Origin: Saturnia japonica
Taxonomy: Eukaryota; Arthropoda; Insecta; Lepidoptera; Saturniidae
Direction: 5' to 3'
NCBI GenBank assembly: GCA_033032175.1
Contig: CM065311.1
Location: 2,659,190 to 2,723,189, forward strand
Length of the DNA stretch: 64,000 nt
A program made the translations under genes and the position numbers. The notes beneath the pieces are model-generated. The model was not told where the DNA came from and ran no database searches. It saw only the letters and a list, made by a program, of their open reading frames with translations. Positions within the stretch are counted from its first letter, which is position 1. Each line of letters begins with the position of its first letter. Below, in pieces: positions 34,729-46,685 of the stretch.

Positions 34729-36561
34729 TTTTTAGCTTTCACCGATCAGTCCCATACATGAGGCGCCACAAGTTAACAGAGCTACCAGAGATAAATAACA
34801 ATTAGAGCTACTATGCGGCTTACTAATTAACAAAATTATAACTACAACTCCATAATTTATACAGTACATATCTAATGCGAAATAGAAGTTTTCTCTGCCA
34901 CAAAAATTGTAGAAACATACAATGGAACATTTGTTTTTACCCGACCGCGAAAAAAGAGGGTTATGTTTTTCCAGCGTATGTATGTATGTATGTCTATTTC
35001 TTTGGCACGCTCTGTGGTCTAAACGGCTTGAGTGGTTTTATCATATGAGGTGTCGTTATATTCGCCTTAATTGTGGGAATGACATAGGCAGAGATCGTTA
35101 TTGTAAATTCGGAAAAATCTTAATTCGCATGTTAATGTCGGAGTGTGAGAAACGTGAAAAGCTCTCTCTTTCAGCCCTAAAGGTCCTAAAGGTTATCTAC
35201 ATAATGCTTGCTTTTTCGCATGTTGCAGTAACACCGGTATGTAGACTATTGCTATACTATTTATTAACAATATTATAGAATAGCTGACAGTAGAATAATA
35301 GTGTTTTCAATAATTTGTTATACATTGCGTAGGAATAATGCATTACATTGCTCTTTGCTGTAATAATTACCAGCTTTGAACCAGGAACGCTAAAAGAAAA
35401 AAGATTTGAAAAGAAACAGAGACAGTACAGTCAATGTGTCGAGCTAGTATAAAAAAAAAAAAAAAAATTTAAAAACGAGTATGTGAAGTTTGCATTAATA
35501 TATCAGAGATGGTATTAGCAGAAGCAGGGTTTACAACCGTACATGAACGTATCTTACATTCATGACAGTTGCATGCCCTAGTATGATAGCAAATTATAAG
35601 AAAACAAGATAATTTTAACAATATGAGTATTCAAAAAATAGGTAATTTGTAGCAGAAATTGGTGAAGTCCGATAGTTTTGGTCCATTAAAGGGAAATACG
35701 ATAATTTGGAAGTTGATCGTACGTTAATTGCAACGCTTTAGGTTGTGAATCCAGAGTAGAAATAGTAGTTAGGCGTAAAGGAACGGCTATGCAGATAAAT
35801 TTCTTCCCCAAATTTCCCCGGTGCCAACATTTTCTTCCCCAATAATTTCCCCATCATTTTCAATTCCCCAAAATTTCCAAAGTGACATTATTTTTCCCGA
35901 AATTGGAGAAAAAACACCCCAATCTAGAGACCCTGGCTGCCACCAGCTAGGAAGTAGGAATGAGTCGTATTTATCGGAACAGGTAAAAATAACAATTATT
36001 TACAAGTAACAGTTTGGAATTATTATCTAATATCAGAAAAAGATGTTACTAAATACTGGAGTCTAGCAAACGAAAGTAGACACTCGAATTATTTGCAGAC
36101 TTTTTATATGGCAATGTTAGAGAAAATGTCAAATTCAATTTGTTAAAACAAGATGGCGTGTTGTTGATGATTTGTTGTAACCTTGTTGAGTATTTTTCCA
36201 ACTCAAAACTGAATAAAACTATTAAAAGTGGAGTGAGGGAGACGTTGTTTCGCATGATTTCTAAATTTGAAGAAAAACAACAGGAGAAAGACGCTAAGTT
36301 CAAACTGAAACAAGATTGTTTACGTGTGGTTTTGAATTTCTCAGTTTAGTATGGCGCTTAGAACTTGATACTTTGTTTGAAATCGTATTTATTATTTATA
36401 TTTTTACAAAAATATTTCTCTATTATTATCCACATTTAGTTTATATTACGTTAAATGGCTTCATAATAATGCATTATGGGTATCTAGCATGCTTTAATAA
36501 ATGTTACATTTTAATTTTAACACAAGTTGTTTTCTTTTACAAAAAAACTGGTAGATTAAGC
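34729..36561. other. Spacer with repeat debris
   Basis: No gene. At 34937-35110 a stretch with CCGACCGCGAAAAAAGAGGG, GTATGTATGTATGTATG and AAACGGCTTGAGTGG looks like a common moth non-autonomous repeat, but no ends were found. A poly-A run lies at 35451-35467. Around 35800-35930 a CCCC-rich segment repeats the phrase TTCCCC several times. Confidence 0.4.
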
Positions 36562-37654
36562 AGGGGTTGATGAGATAGTGAAGACTATTGAAAAACTGAC
36601 TGATTTTGAGCAAAAAGACAGGATAAGAATCCAGAACCAATACTTGGATGAAGTAGCTTCAATCACTGGTAAGTTTTTTCTAAGTACATAAGTTTAATAA
36701 AGATATAGTCTAATAAATTATTTACTATTATAAATGCAACACCTAATCATTCTGTTTCATCATTCTTTATAGAAGTGAGTGTTACAACATTAAAAAGAAT
36801 AAAAAAGGAAGGTACAGTAAATGAAGGTGTCTGGAATACCCCAGGGAAAAAACGGCCACATAAGCCCGCAGTGTCCGACCTAGATAGTTTCGACATAGAT
36901 GCTATTCGTAACAAAATTAACGAAATTTACATCGTTATAAGTTCCTACGTTGAGAACTCTGTTAGTGGAATTAAGAGAAAGCATTGGATTTAATGGATGC
37001 AGGGAAACTCTTCGCTACTTATTATTGTTCAATGGCTATGAATTTAAGAAAAATAAGAATGAGCGTTCATTGTTAATTGAACGTTATGACATATCTGCCT
37101 GGAGACATCGGTTTTTAAGAACCATGGCTTTGAAACATAGAGAAGGAAAGTCAATAATTTATTTAGACGAGACCTATGTTCTTAAAAACTACATGCCCAA
37201 GAAGTCTTGGCAAGGTCCATCTACAAGTGGTGCAATTGAAAATGTTTCGGCAGGGAAAAGGTACATAATTGTACACGCTGGATCAGAGAAAGGCCCTGTG
37301 CCAAACTAATTGTTAATCTTTAGCACTAAATCCAAAATGGCGGACTACCACCACGACATGAATGCTGTAAACTTTAATAAATGGCTAAGAGAAAAACTTA
37401 TACCCAATTTAAATGAGCCGAGTGTAATAGTTATGGATAACGCCAGTTACCATTCAATCATTGTAAATAAAGCTCCTACATCACAAAATCGCAAAAATGA
37501 CATAAGAGAATGGCTTACTTTGAATGATATTCCGTTTGAAGAATATCATACAAAAGCAGAGATCCTATGTTTTGTAAAACACAACACACCAGAACCACTA
37601 TATGAAGCTGATGAACTTCTAAAACAAAGTGGGCATGATCCGATCCGAGTGTAA
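36562..37654 (+). pseudogene. Tc1-like (DDE_3-type) transposase remnant, 3'-truncated
   Basis: A helix-turn-helix region is spread over two exons (about 36562-36668 and from 36773, GT-AG intron; IQNQYLDEVASIT then EVSVTTLKRIKKEG). After a frameshift near 36930-36960 the catalytic domain follows: SIIYLDETYV with the first Asp, then a TAA at 37307-37309 (PN-stop-LLIF) and HHDMNAVNFNKWLREKLIP, then VIVMDNASYHS with the second Asp. The frame leaves the family after LLKQSGHD near 37640, so the third acidic block (NPIE) is missing. It is the same family as the copies at 58233-59527 and 62078-62834, but clearly diverged from them. Confidence 0.75.
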
Positions 37655-38358
37655 TTGCCGGGTTGTAGTTAGATATCGATAAAAATGGCTTCGACAAATG
37701 AGTCTATATGTTGACGCGTAAACCGGTTGCTGGCGGCTGAAGGTGAGGTGAAGTGTACGGACGGGGACTGGCGAAATACGGTGCGCGGCGCGCACACACG
37801 CACTCGGAAGCGAGGGAGCGCCGCTGCCGTACAATATCATTTCAATTTAAACATTATAACATTTTAATAAGCAAAGTAATTATTGCTTACGAGCAGGGGT
37901 TTCATTTATGTAAGGAGACCTCTCAGCTGAGCTGACATAACATAACAGTTCCGACACTATACATTCAGTACTTTTGATTTGTTTAATTTGTTAACATTAA
38001 TTATGAGCTTTATTTTAATACAGCTTAATATTAAAATTGCATTACTTAAGTTAAATAATTATAGTACAATACTTACGAGTATTAATATATTATGTTATAA
38101 ATACTAAGATCGAACTTCGACCATATTATTTGTTTATTTATTGTAAGTTTTCTAAAGATTTGAATGTAAGGGATATTATGGAAGAACTATTAATAAATAA
38201 AGTCTATATTATAATGCCCACTTGTTTATCTCATTTCCCTAACCGATTTCTCTAATTCATCGAAAATGTGTATCGACAGTTGGGAAAGATTTCCCCCCGC
38301 AAAAAACGACAGACAGTTTTGTATCGGGAAGAAACTCTATGGCCGCTCCCCTCCGATT
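37655..38358. other. Spacer with a GC-rich patch at 37710-37840
   Basis: The patch GGTGCGCGGCGCGCACACACGC is self-complementary in its core and sits right after the truncated transposase. Function unknown. The remainder is AT-rich and empty. Confidence 0.35.
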
Positions 38359-38363
38359 CGCCG
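38359..38363 (+). repeat. CGCCG target duplication, left
   Basis: CGCCG here and at 41591-41595 flank the foldback element. Confidence 0.65.
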
Positions 38364-41300
38364 CACAGTGGGCTGAAATCGGAGCCTCCCTTTCATAGGA
38401 TTTTAGAAAAATTAAATATGTTATTTCATAGTTTTAAGTATACAGTTTTGTCAAAACAGTCATATCATTGTATAATTTAGCAATTTCAAGCTATATTTTT
38501 ACCTTCTACACCATATAATATGGACTTGTAAATTTCAAATGTATGAAAATGGATTTTCTTTTCTTCATAAATTTTTTGTGTTTTGAGTTGTAAAGCTGAA
38601 ACTTATACATATCGTTATTGGGGTGGTAATGAACCCTCAAGACCTTTCACCTTGATCCTGGGCGTCCCCGTTCAACAGATATTTGTTTATGAAAATTTCA
38701 TACTTTGATGACATTGTATTGAGTTGAAATCATCAATCTGTAGGTTTATTTTCGACTTGAATGCTACACGTATCGATTAATAAAGTTACCCCTGATTTAC
38801 CCTACTACTTCGTTTTCAAAAATACGATTCATAATTCGTTTTAAAATTTCAATATACCTATTTTTCTTTATTAAAAGTTGTATATTACCTATAAATTTGG
38901 ACTATCTACTTAAATTAACACCAATTTAGCAATTTCAAGCTTTATTTTTACCTTATATACCAAAAAAAAATAATGTGTTTGTGTACCAGAGTACACAGGT
39001 AAGAAGTGAAACTTCTTTACGACATATCATTTTTCTACTATTTGCAACTTCACGAAAATGGGGTAGATAAGGCTTAAGCCTTAAGAAAAACAATTTTTTC
39101 CGTATTAAATTAAAGCTATTTTATTATTATAGACATGCATACAATTAATGAGTAATTTATTTTATCATTGTTCTTATTATATTATATTTACAAGTTATGA
39201 ATAAATAATTGGAATTATCTTTTCAAAGAAATACAATTATATGATGACAGTTAATCTTGTAGAAATGCAACGATTTTATAAAATTAAAAATGAATAAATA
39301 AATTATTAAAAACGAATAATTAAAAAAGACGTACGTATACATATTTTTATTTTCTAATCGTGTTTTGTTTTATTTTTAAATTATTATTTAATTTATATTT
39401 TTTATTGTTTTTAGAATTAATAATGTTCACTAGATTTACAGTCATATTTATTAATACTTGCTAATTTTAACAGATTTATATACATTCACTGATACTTACA
39501 ATCAAAAAGTGAGGTTATCCTCAAATAAATATTAAAATCATATCCTCATACATGTTGAATTTATAAAACGAAATATATAATCACTTTCACTTTTCTTGTA
39601 AATTCACTTAAATTTGAATAAGTCTTTTTATTTTATCACTTTCAAATTAATATATTGTTATTCTTATTTCAAACCAAACTTCAAAACTAATATATTGTTG
39701 TTATTATTATAATATATTACATTATATTCTTTACGTCACTATACTAAACTTTGATAAAAAAAGCAACATGGCGCGTAACCGAAAAACGTGACGATGCTAC
39801 AAAATTTCTCCCATACGTCGATAAAGAAGTTTCACTTCAATAGTATTGACTTGTAAATTTTATATGTATGAAAATGAACTTGCCTTTCTTTATAACTTTT
39901 TTTGTTTTCAATTATAAAGCTGAAACTTATACGTATAGTTACCGAGGTGGTAACGAACCCTTAGGCCCTTTGGCATTGAGCCCAGGCGTCCCCATTCAAA
40001 AGATATGAATTAATGAAAAATGCATAATTAGGCACCACTTTCTTTGAAATTGAATTCACTACCAGTAGACATATTGTCAATTTTAGTACCTAGTATAGCT
40101 ATTGATAAAATAAGAGTTATTTAAAATCATGCCAACGCCTAATTACCATCAAAAATTCGTTTTGAAACTTCAATAAATCTATTTTTATTTATTAATTAAG
40201 TCGTACATTACCTATAAATTTTAAGTACTTTATTTATTAAGCCATAAACTACTACTTTTGTTCATTGTTTTTGTTTCACATTTTTAGCAAAATATTTTGG
40301 TTTTGCTAATGAGGGCAATTAGTTTATTTGTTTTGCTGTACATTGTTATTGTTGTTTTTGTAGTAGTTGTTGTTGTATAGATTAGTTATAGAGATCGATT
40401 ATGATTCTAAATGAAAGTGGTATAAATACCATGAGTAATTATATTTCATTTCATAAATCATCAAAACTCCATAACCTAAAGTTACCCTGTGTTAATTTTA
40501 ATTGGTTCAATATGGAAGGACTGGTGTCAAATATTTTGCTAAAAATGTGAAACAAAAACAATGAACAAAAGTAGTAGTTTATGGCTTAATAAATAAAGTA
40601 CTTAAAATTTATAGGTAATGTACGACTTAATTAATAAATAAAAATAGATTTATTGAAGTTTCAAAACGAATTTTTGATGGTAGGTAATGAGTAAATTAGG
40701 CATTGGCATGATTTTAAATAACTCTTATTTTATCAATAGCTATACTAGGTACTAAAATTGACAATATATCTACTGGTAGTGAATTCAATTTCAAAGAAAG
40801 TGGTGCCTAATTAATTATGCATTTTTCATTAATTCATATCTTTTAAACGGGGACGCCTGGGCTCAATGTCAAAGGGCCTAAGGGTTCGTTACCACCTCGG
40901 TAACGATACGTATAAGTTTCAGTTTTATAATTGAAAACAAAAAAAGTTATGAAGAAGGGCAAGTTCATTTTCATACATATAAAATTTACAAGTCAATATT
41001 ATTTAGTATATAAGGTAAAAATAAATCTTGAAATTGCTAAATTGGTTATTTATTAATGATAATTGGTGTTAATTTAAGTAGATAGTCCAAATTTATAGGT
41101 AATTTACAACTTTTAATAAAGAAAAATAGGTATATTGAAATTTTAAAACGAATTCTGAATCGTATTTTTGAAAACGAAGCGGTAGGGTAAATCAGTGGTA
41201 ACTTTATTAATTGATACCTGTAGCATTCAGGTCGAAAATAAACCTACAGGTTGATGATTTCACCTCAATACACTGTCATCAAAGTATGAAATTTTCATCA

Positions 41301-41590
41301 ACAAATATCTGTTGAACGGGGACGCCCGGGGTCAATGTGAAAGGTTCTAAGGGTTCATTACCACCCCAGTAACGATATGTATAAGTTTCAGCTTTACAAC
41401 TCAAAACACAAAAAAGTTATGAGGAAAAGAATATCCATTTTCATACATTTGAAATTTACAAGTCCATATTATATGGTGTAGAAGGTAAAAATAAAGCTTG
41501 AAATTGCTAAATTATACAATGATATGACTGTTTTGACAAAACTGTATACTTAAAACTATGAAAGGGAGGCTCCGATTTCAGCCCACTGTG
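38364..41590. mobile_element. Long-armed foldback element with CACAGTG ends, Transib-like
   Basis: Both ends read CACAGTGGGCTGAAATCGGA going inward. The arms are about 1.06 kb: the right arm is 40529-41590, and the left arm is 38364-about 38971 plus about 39841-40297, split by an AT-rich insertion. The spacer is about 230 bp (40298-40528) and non-coding. The left arm also carries an extra piece of about 34 bp near the tip between two TTTCATAG repeats. The 5-bp GC-rich duplication CGCCG and CAC-type ends fit the Transib superfamily, whose ends resemble V(D)J recombination signals. There is no transposase, so any movement would have been in trans. Confidence 0.62.
38972..39840 (+). mobile_element. 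AT-rich element with palindromic tips (divergent copy) inside the foldback left arm
   Basis: It begins GTGTTTGTGTACCAGAGTAC then AAGAAGTGAAACTTCTTTACG, and ends ATAAAGAAGTTTCACTTCAA. The uninterrupted right arm shows that these bases are an insertion. The tip layout matches the copies at 42887-43857 and 53223-54426, although the sequence is diverged. No coding capacity; strongly AT-rich. Confidence 0.6.
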
Positions 41591-41595
41591 CGCCG
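41591..41595 (+). repeat. CGCCG target duplication, right
   Basis: Second copy of the 5-bp flank, see 38359-38363. Confidence 0.65.
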
Positions 41596-42008
41596 GTGGC
41601 CCGTGTTGCTTTATGGGTCAGAATACGTTTTTATTTACAATTTGAAAAAAGTAGTCAATTTTTTGTTTATTTAAGATGGTACTTTTATGGTTCTGAAGAC
41701 ATATAGTATCACATATCTCTATAGTAAAAATAAACAAAAATTTAAAGGTTTAACTTGGGGGAAACTTGCTGAATATTATCATTTTGGGCAAATATTTTGG
41801 TGGCAATGGGGAAATTTCAAAAATGCAATCTGGAGCTCCTGGTGGCAGCAGTGAACTGTGGCCAATCGTCATTGATATCTGGATAATGGTCTATGGTCAT
41901 TGATGATTGTCGTGAATCGCGTTCGAAAAGATAATAAAACTTTGTAACTAATATTTTATTTCAAATTTCAATACACTTGAGGAAACTTGTAAATAAAAAA
42001 CATTCACC
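41596..42008 (+). promoter_or_regulatory. Upstream region of the TAX1BP3 gene
   Basis: The first exon lies directly to the right and its ATG has a good context (CACCATGG). The promoter should therefore lie here, but no TATA box or clear initiator was identified. The segment 41760-41850 shares a GGTGGCA...GGGGAAATTT style with a region near 35800-35940 on the other strand, possibly an old repeat. Confidence 0.3.
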
Positions 42009-45000
42009 ATGGCCAAAATGGCTTTTCAACATCAAGCGGGCACGGCTATGGAGTGTCTAAGCGTAAGTTTATAGACCACTCCCATTTCTCAGATAATTTC
42101 TTATTTATTTCCCACATATTATTGTTTAATTTCTCTTTAATTTTGTAGATACCAATAACACTGCAGAAAGAAGCTGGTGTTGACGCCGAAGGTAGGGAAG
42201 TAATGAAGTGTGGTTTTAAAATTGGCGGCGGTATTGACCAAGACTTCCGTAAGAGTCCTCAGGGCTACACTGACAATGTAAGTTACATGTATTTACATTT
42301 AAATTGAGGACCGGCTTGTATAAACATTGACTTATTAACCCCTCAAACTAGATGTAAACATAAAAAAGTTAGGTGATGAAAAATAAACAAACTATTTTAT
42401 AGATTATTTACAATAAATTCTTCGATTTTTACAGTGATATTTTATAAGTAGATGCGGCATGCTCTTTACATGGCATCTTGAATGAGCGACAATTACCCTT
42501 GGTTCACTTTCAACATGATACCAGAGTGAGCAAAAAGAAACTTTTATCCTTTTTTGACAACAGAGTTTCTGCCTTATGCTGTGATTTCCTATCTCTTTTG
42601 TAAAAACATGCTGATAACAATATTTGTGCTGTTTTCAAATTGCTTTTAGTGAGAGTTTAGGGTGTCTATTTATAAAATGTCATTGGATTATTATTCATAT
42701 TTTAAGCTTTTATTGATATATCGATGGCTTAATCTGCAAATCGGCCAACTCAGTTTTATACAATTTTACAGGAAGGCAAAAAAAGTCAAAAAATAAAATA
42801 TTTATGATATCGACATAACAAAATTCTATTTGGTGCTTTTTTATTTTGCTTATGGATTTAACTAAAATGTATTAAAAAAAAAAATGGGTGCGTGTACTTA
42901 TGTACGTGCGTGAGAAGTTATACTTCTTTGGCATCATTAAAAAATAGTTTTTAATTGCATGCAAATAATTAATTACAATAAAATAATAGAAGGATTGGAA
43001 AAGGATAATCAACAAAGTTCATTTTAAATTTGAAAAATTAAATAAATAAATATTTATTTTCTTACATTAAGTCTAACATAAATTGTCTTATTATTCGAAT
43101 TGTATTTTTAATTAAATTTAGAGAATAATAAATATATAAGACATCATTTGTACTAAATATTATAAGATTCTTAATTTTAAATGTTTATTATTGATTATTT
43201 AATATTTTAAAAATAAATTTAATAATAAATTCAAAAATTGAATTTAAGGTTGGTCATTTTTTTAATATTTTTATTGATTTCTTAATTTAATATTCACTTT
43301 TCATTTTTATCACAAAAATTTCATTAAATTTATTTAGTTATTTTTATAAATATTTATTCTTTATTCAATTTAATAGCAAATATTAAAAATTAATATTATA
43401 ATTTGATGTTCAATTTTAATTTTTATCACAAACTTTTTATTAAATGTTTTATTAAATTTATTTCTTTATTTTGTATATATTAAATAACCAATAATAAGTA
43501 TTTAACATTAATAATTTAATAATATTTAGTGTTAATTATATTAAATAAAAGTATTTTAATTTATATCAATAAATAATACATACGGATAGTTAACCTCAAT
43601 TATATTGGAGCACTTGAAAAAGTATATAAGCACAATTTTTTTCACTAATATTCACAAATAGTAAGTAATATCAATCAAAATATTCAATTTAAATAACTAC
43701 TGAATATAATTTATTAGCACATATATAATTCGCACTTGTATGAAACTAAAACACGTGTTGGGAATGTCTGTTAATTTTGTGTCACAGATGCGCGCGCATC
43801 TTAAAATTTCACTCTCATCATTTTTTCATAACGCGCCTAAAGAAGTATAACTTCAAAATATTGATCACATACATATTTAATAGATTTTTGGAGTTGGCCT
43901 AATATAAAATAAAAAAATATAAAAAATATGGGAGTTGCCCACTTTTCTGTGAATGGTGAATTTAGATAAATGTATCGAATTTGGGTAAAAAGAGAAAATA
44001 AAACAATATTTAGGTCACTTAAGTTTTATTACTTAATAAGTATTTATTCATGTGGAATGTTATTGTAGAAATCCCTGTAGTCCACACTTTAACTCCTGGA
44101 GATCTTGAAGCTTACGGTTTTTAATTTTAAATAAACAGAAGTTATGTGTGCATATCTTGGTTTTATAATACAGAGATAAAACATTAGATTTAGGTGCAAG
44201 TAACACAGCTTGTGTGTCCATCGTAAATACTAGTTGTTCTGACTCTTTATCAGAAAGAAGAATTTTTAAGAAATTATTCGATTCTGAGTTCAATTTTTTT
44301 TTCTTCTATGTCCTCCTTATGTTCTGTATCCGGTATATTTCCGAGTTTATGGGATAGGCATTTTCACACTCATCTTTTTTCGGCTTAAATAGTGATATGT
44401 TTTCAATTTCTAAACTGTCATACACCAGTCTTTTTCATAGAATTTGTACAGGGCTCTTTTTGATTTCCATTATGGTAACAAATAAAGCTTTGATGTAGTT
44501 TTACGGCTATAGTGGGATTCCATTTTTGGTATATTGTTCAAAAACTCTTTCAGTGATTCTACCTCTGCTTCATGGGGATTTTTTCTGTCAGATACATTTT
44601 GATTTTCATTGCGAGAGGTATTTTCTTTACCCTTTTTCCAGTTCCAGATAGTCATTTTAGTTATACATAAAGATACATCGTTTTGCAGACTCTCACATAA
44701 CGTTCATCATTCAAATGCAAGTTATAAATCATAGAGCTTTTTTTCTTTGTAACAGATGGGTCTTTTCTATCTCTTGGCTGTTTTGTCAGCATCTCTTGCA
44801 CAAGATAATTCACGAAAACCTTTTTTTCTCCCCAAGTCATCCCCCCAAAAAAATTTTATATATTTCTCTTCTAACATCTTCTGTAATTTCAGAGCATTTA
44901 AAAATAAGTTTTGTTATTTGTCTTACATTTACATCTAGGTTTAAGCACTCATTCCTTCTTTAGTGTTTTTTCCCATTTCCCATCAACTTTTTTACACCCC

Positions 45001-46685
45001 CTGTATACTGCCTCCCCTTTTCCTGATTAAGCTTGTTTTTGTATTCATTCCATGTTGCTTTGTTAACCTGACACCTTTTTCTTCTGTTAACTCCCCTCGG
45101 TTCTTCTTCATTGTTAGAATCTGAGTGTTCAGAATAGGGTACAATTTGTTTATTATTGTGGTCACTATCATCACTTATATAATTGTCAATAAAGGTAGCA
45201 TTGTTATGATGACATAGTGTAGGCTGTGAAGTTGTAGCTGATCCGGATGATTCCATGCATTCCTCATTAATCAAAGTTAACGGGCCAGAATACAGAGACA
45301 AATCATCGGCTATTGGTACCATTTCCGTGGTGACCTCTGTAAGCGCATCAGATGTTAACACTATCAGCTGGTGGCTGAATGTCAGTGATCACTTCTGAAA
45401 CAGCATCAGATATTGACAAACCAGCAGCCAGTATAACAGGCATATTTTCAATTGATTCTTTTGTGAGATATATTATGTCATTTTGATGGTTTCTGATGCA
45501 AGCAGTAATCATTTTTTGCCCTCGACGTTTTCTTTGTCTATAAGTAATAATAATCCCATTAAACAACCATACAAACAATTTTAACAATATTAATTTACTT
45601 AAAAACACAAAACTGGTAACTCCCTAATAAATAACAAATAGTCACAATGAAAAATGGCAAACTCCATCATCACACATTTGCAGGTTAAATCTTGTTAATT
45701 AATTTAAATATTCATAACAATTATACATTATTTAAAAAAGTAACTTACCATTAACTCCATGTACTGTTTTCTATCTATTATTTACACACATTGACAAAAA
45801 AATTAACTGGTCTCGAGCACAGTTCTTTTAAGCACGGCGTCCAATACAAAAATGGAGTTGCCGCTGGAGTTAGCCGCTTTGACCTGTTGCTTTGTAAGTG
45901 TTGGGAGTTGCCTGATTTACGTGCACTCGATTTTCTCGGAAACTTTTAAAGCTTTGAGTTGTTTAATTTTGCATACTGTAACGGACAACTCCGTGTATTC
46001 GATGACATCAAAAATGATTTTTGGTCAAAAGTGGAGTTAGCCAATTTGCATGTTAAGCCATCGATATGATACAATTGTTTTCCTTGAATTTTGTAAAATA
46101 TAAAAGATAAGTTTAGATAAATGATTAACTTCTTTACTACTTCAACATTATTGACAACATGCACTGCACATTTAAGAAATTTATATTTCAAATTATGACA
46201 CTAGCTAAATGCACTTCTAAAATACTGAAAGTTTAGTTGCTGATGTGTAAAAAATCTATACTAAGACTAAGACTTTTTTCTTCACCAAAAGCTTTTATTT
46301 TTATAACTATAAAACAAACTAATAGAGCTATCATCACTTCAAATATGATATTCACAATATGAGAAAAAAATTTATAATAAGATAATGGGCCTAACAGTAA
46401 CATTGAACTGTTATTTTATTCCGTATTAATTAAATATTATACCTAAAAGAAACAGAAAATTCTATATACTAATTGTTTACTTTTTTATCTTCTCAGGGTA
46501 TATACGTAACAGAGGTCCACGAAGGCAGTCCAGCAGCAAAATCTGGTTTAAGAATGCATGACAAAATCTTACAATGCAATGGATATGACTTTACAATGGT
46601 AACCCACAAAAAGGCAGTGAGTTATATAAAGAAACATCCTGTGTTAAATCTTCTTGTGGCCAGGAAAGGTGTCACTTCAACATAA
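42009..46685 (+). CDS. TAX1BP3: Tax1-binding protein 3 / TIP-1-like single-PDZ protein, 3 exons
   Basis: Exons 42009-42062, 42149-42277 and 46497-46685 join in phase 0 at both GT-AG introns to give 123 aa, against about 124 in vertebrates. TIP-1 is almost entirely one PDZ domain and acts in the cytosol and at the membrane as a competitor that pulls ligands away from multi-PDZ scaffolds; known partners in animals include beta-catenin and Rhotekin. The carboxylate-binding loop reads CGFKIGGGIDQD near residue 45. Then GIYVTEVHEGSPAAKSGL and DKILQCNGYDFTMVTHKKAV give the second half of the domain, with the helix-B His retained. Intron 2 is 4.2 kb because a DNA transposon (42722-46063) lies in it. 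AATAAA signals are at 47638 and 48155. Confidence 0.9.
42887..43857 (+). mobile_element. AT-rich element with palindromic tips, inside element 1
   Basis: About 970 bp, very AT-rich. The left tip is GTGCGTGTACTTATGTACGT then GAGAAGTTATACTTCTTTGG; the right tip is CCTAAAGAAGTATAACTTCAA. Near-identical, in reverse orientation, to 53223-54426. The tip cores GAAGTTATACTTC are themselves nearly self-complementary. No open frame of note. Confidence 0.7.
44060..45608 (-). pseudogene. Uncharacterised transposase-like protein of element 1, heavily broken
   Basis: Fragments in several minus-strand frames keep family features. An N-terminal acidic part (45361-45000: SDDSDHNNKQ, SNNEEEPRG) leads to a basic block (RRKRCQVNKATWNEYKNKL and GRQYTGGVKK), as in the protein of 54520-57147. 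Then come EITEDVRREIYKIF near 44890, and ESLKEFLNNIPKMESHYSRK near 44550, equal to the VKTFIDAIPKIESHY block of the other copy. An acceptor-like TTATAG precedes a further 5' exon at about 45553. The C-terminal half is only weakly readable around 44060-44290. I do not recognise a named domain. Many stops and shifts. Confidence 0.55.

Larger units (their letters stand above)
42722..46063 (-). mobile_element. DNA transposon with ATAT target duplication in TAX1BP3 intron 2 (element 1)
   Basis: Inverted termini begin CGATGGCTTAA at 42722 and, on the minus strand, at 46063, and continue into GCAAAT(C/T)GG(C/T)(C/T)AACTC on both sides. ATAT flanks both ends (42718-42721 and 46064-46067). Subterminal regions repeat a GGAGTTRGCC-like motif several times on both sides. 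The coding remnant inside is antisense to the host gene. A 4-bp duplication would fit the Sola superfamily, but that assignment is a guess. Confidence 0.7.

Noticed and set aside
35821..36349. Possible host exons in the open frames around 35821-36349
   Set aside because: Translations show no recognisable domain, splice borders do not agree in phase, and the CCCC-rich start is repetitive.
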